Part shown: piece by piece, positions 5,655-5,744 of the stretch
How the letters are laid out: every line of letters starts with the position of its first letter
Position numbering within the stretch: position 1 is the first letter of the stretch
Source: an uncultured Bacteroidales bacterium
Lineage (GTDB): Bacteria; Bacteroidota; Bacteroidia; Bacteroidales; Muribaculaceae
Length of the DNA stretch: 5,744 bases
Direction: 5' to 3'
NCBI GenBank assembly: GCA_947177325.1
Contig: CAMWUH010000146.1
Span: 1-5,744 of the forward strand
Translations under genes and position numbers: made by a program
Notes under the pieces: generated by a model
Told to the model about the DNA's origin: nothing
The model's database searches: none
The model's input: the letters and a program-made list of their open reading frames with translations, nothing else

Positions 5655-5744
5655 CCACGCTGAAAGTGTGGACGATGTTTCTCTTCGCAATTGATTGCAA
5701 ATATATTAGGTATTTGCGCAACATCATCCACACTTTCAGCTTGG
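5655..5744. repeat. Long imperfect inverted repeat reaching the window edge
   Basis: The arms at 5655-5679 and 5720-5744 are complementary at 23 of 25 positions; mismatches are at 5658/5741 and 5673/5726. The 40-nt centre has its own stem options: GCAAATA with TATTTGC (5697-5703 and 5711-5717) or CGCAA with TTGCG (5686-5690 and 5714-5718). The right arm runs to the last base, so the element may be longer. The left arm also forms a competing local hairpin at 5653-5673. It resembles a small palindromic or miniature mobile element, but no target duplication can be checked here. Confidence 0.8.

Larger units (their letters stand above)
5417..5744. other. Gene-free structured repetitive region
   Basis: About 330 bases right of the tracrRNA terminator have no credible coding sequence. 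Overlapping open frames exist on the minus strand, but they cover the tandem repeat and hairpins and give compositionally odd peptides. In order the region holds a pyrimidine-rich tract (about 5417-5474), two copies of a 57-bp repeat, an 8-bp hairpin, and the long inverted repeat. No CRISPR repeat, tRNA or rRNA sequence was recognised in it. What lies beyond the right edge, and whether this belongs to the CRISPR locus at all, cannot be seen. Confidence 0.7.

Noticed and set aside
5697..5717. Promoter in the inverted-repeat centre (minus-strand TATATTTG at 5705-5698)
   Set aside because: The -7 box fits the consensus, but the nearest TTG upstream is only 13 nt away rather than about 19-21.
5267..5733. 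Overlapping minus-strand open frames of 90-96 residues
   Set aside because: They read through the hairpins and tandem repeat, and one also covers the tracrRNA. Their peptides repeat themselves only because the DNA does, and no domain or family is recognisable.

Overview
The window holds a complete minimal type II-C CRISPR-Cas effector and adaptation module: cas9, cas1 and cas2, all on the minus strand. A divergently transcribed tracrRNA lies upstream of cas9, and the probable edge of the CRISPR array lies past cas2. No csn2 or cas4 is visible, and the three-gene set defines subtype II-C. The organism is most likely a member of Bacteroidetes (probably Bacteroidales). The tracrRNA anti-repeat is complementary to the family of long Bacteroidetes II-C repeats that begin GTTGTGATTTGCTTTC. 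The promoters fit the Bacteroidetes TTTG / TAnnTTTG consensus, and the cas9 start has no Shine-Dalgarno sequence. Genus cannot be decided from the sequence.

Layout, left to right. Positions 9-54 resemble a degenerate copy of the repeat, so the array probably continues off the left edge. Positions 81-159 carry two back-to-back terminator candidates, one for each direction of incoming transcription. Then come cas2 (216-557), cas1 (550-1473) and cas9 (1466-5188), read right to left. Each neighbouring pair overlaps by 8 nt through the same ATG-RT-TAA arrangement. Positions 5189-5305 hold two interleaved divergent promoters, one for the cas operon and one for tracrRNA. The tracrRNA (about 5307-5415) ends in a strong intrinsic terminator.

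Right of the tracrRNA, 5417-5744 has no credible gene. It contains a pyrimidine-rich strand, a 57-bp sequence repeated at a 68-bp period, a chain of short perfect hairpins, and a long imperfect inverted repeat running to the window edge. One hairpin in that inverted repeat overlaps a hammerhead-ribozyme-like core whose third catalytic segment is not canonical. This is the least explained part of the window.

Working model: tracrRNA pairs with array-derived pre-crRNA, and the duplex is bound by Cas9 for target cleavage by the HNH and RuvC nucleases. Cas1-Cas2 integrate new spacers. All recognisable catalytic residues of Cas9 and the expected ones of Cas1 and Cas2 are present, so the locus looks intact.
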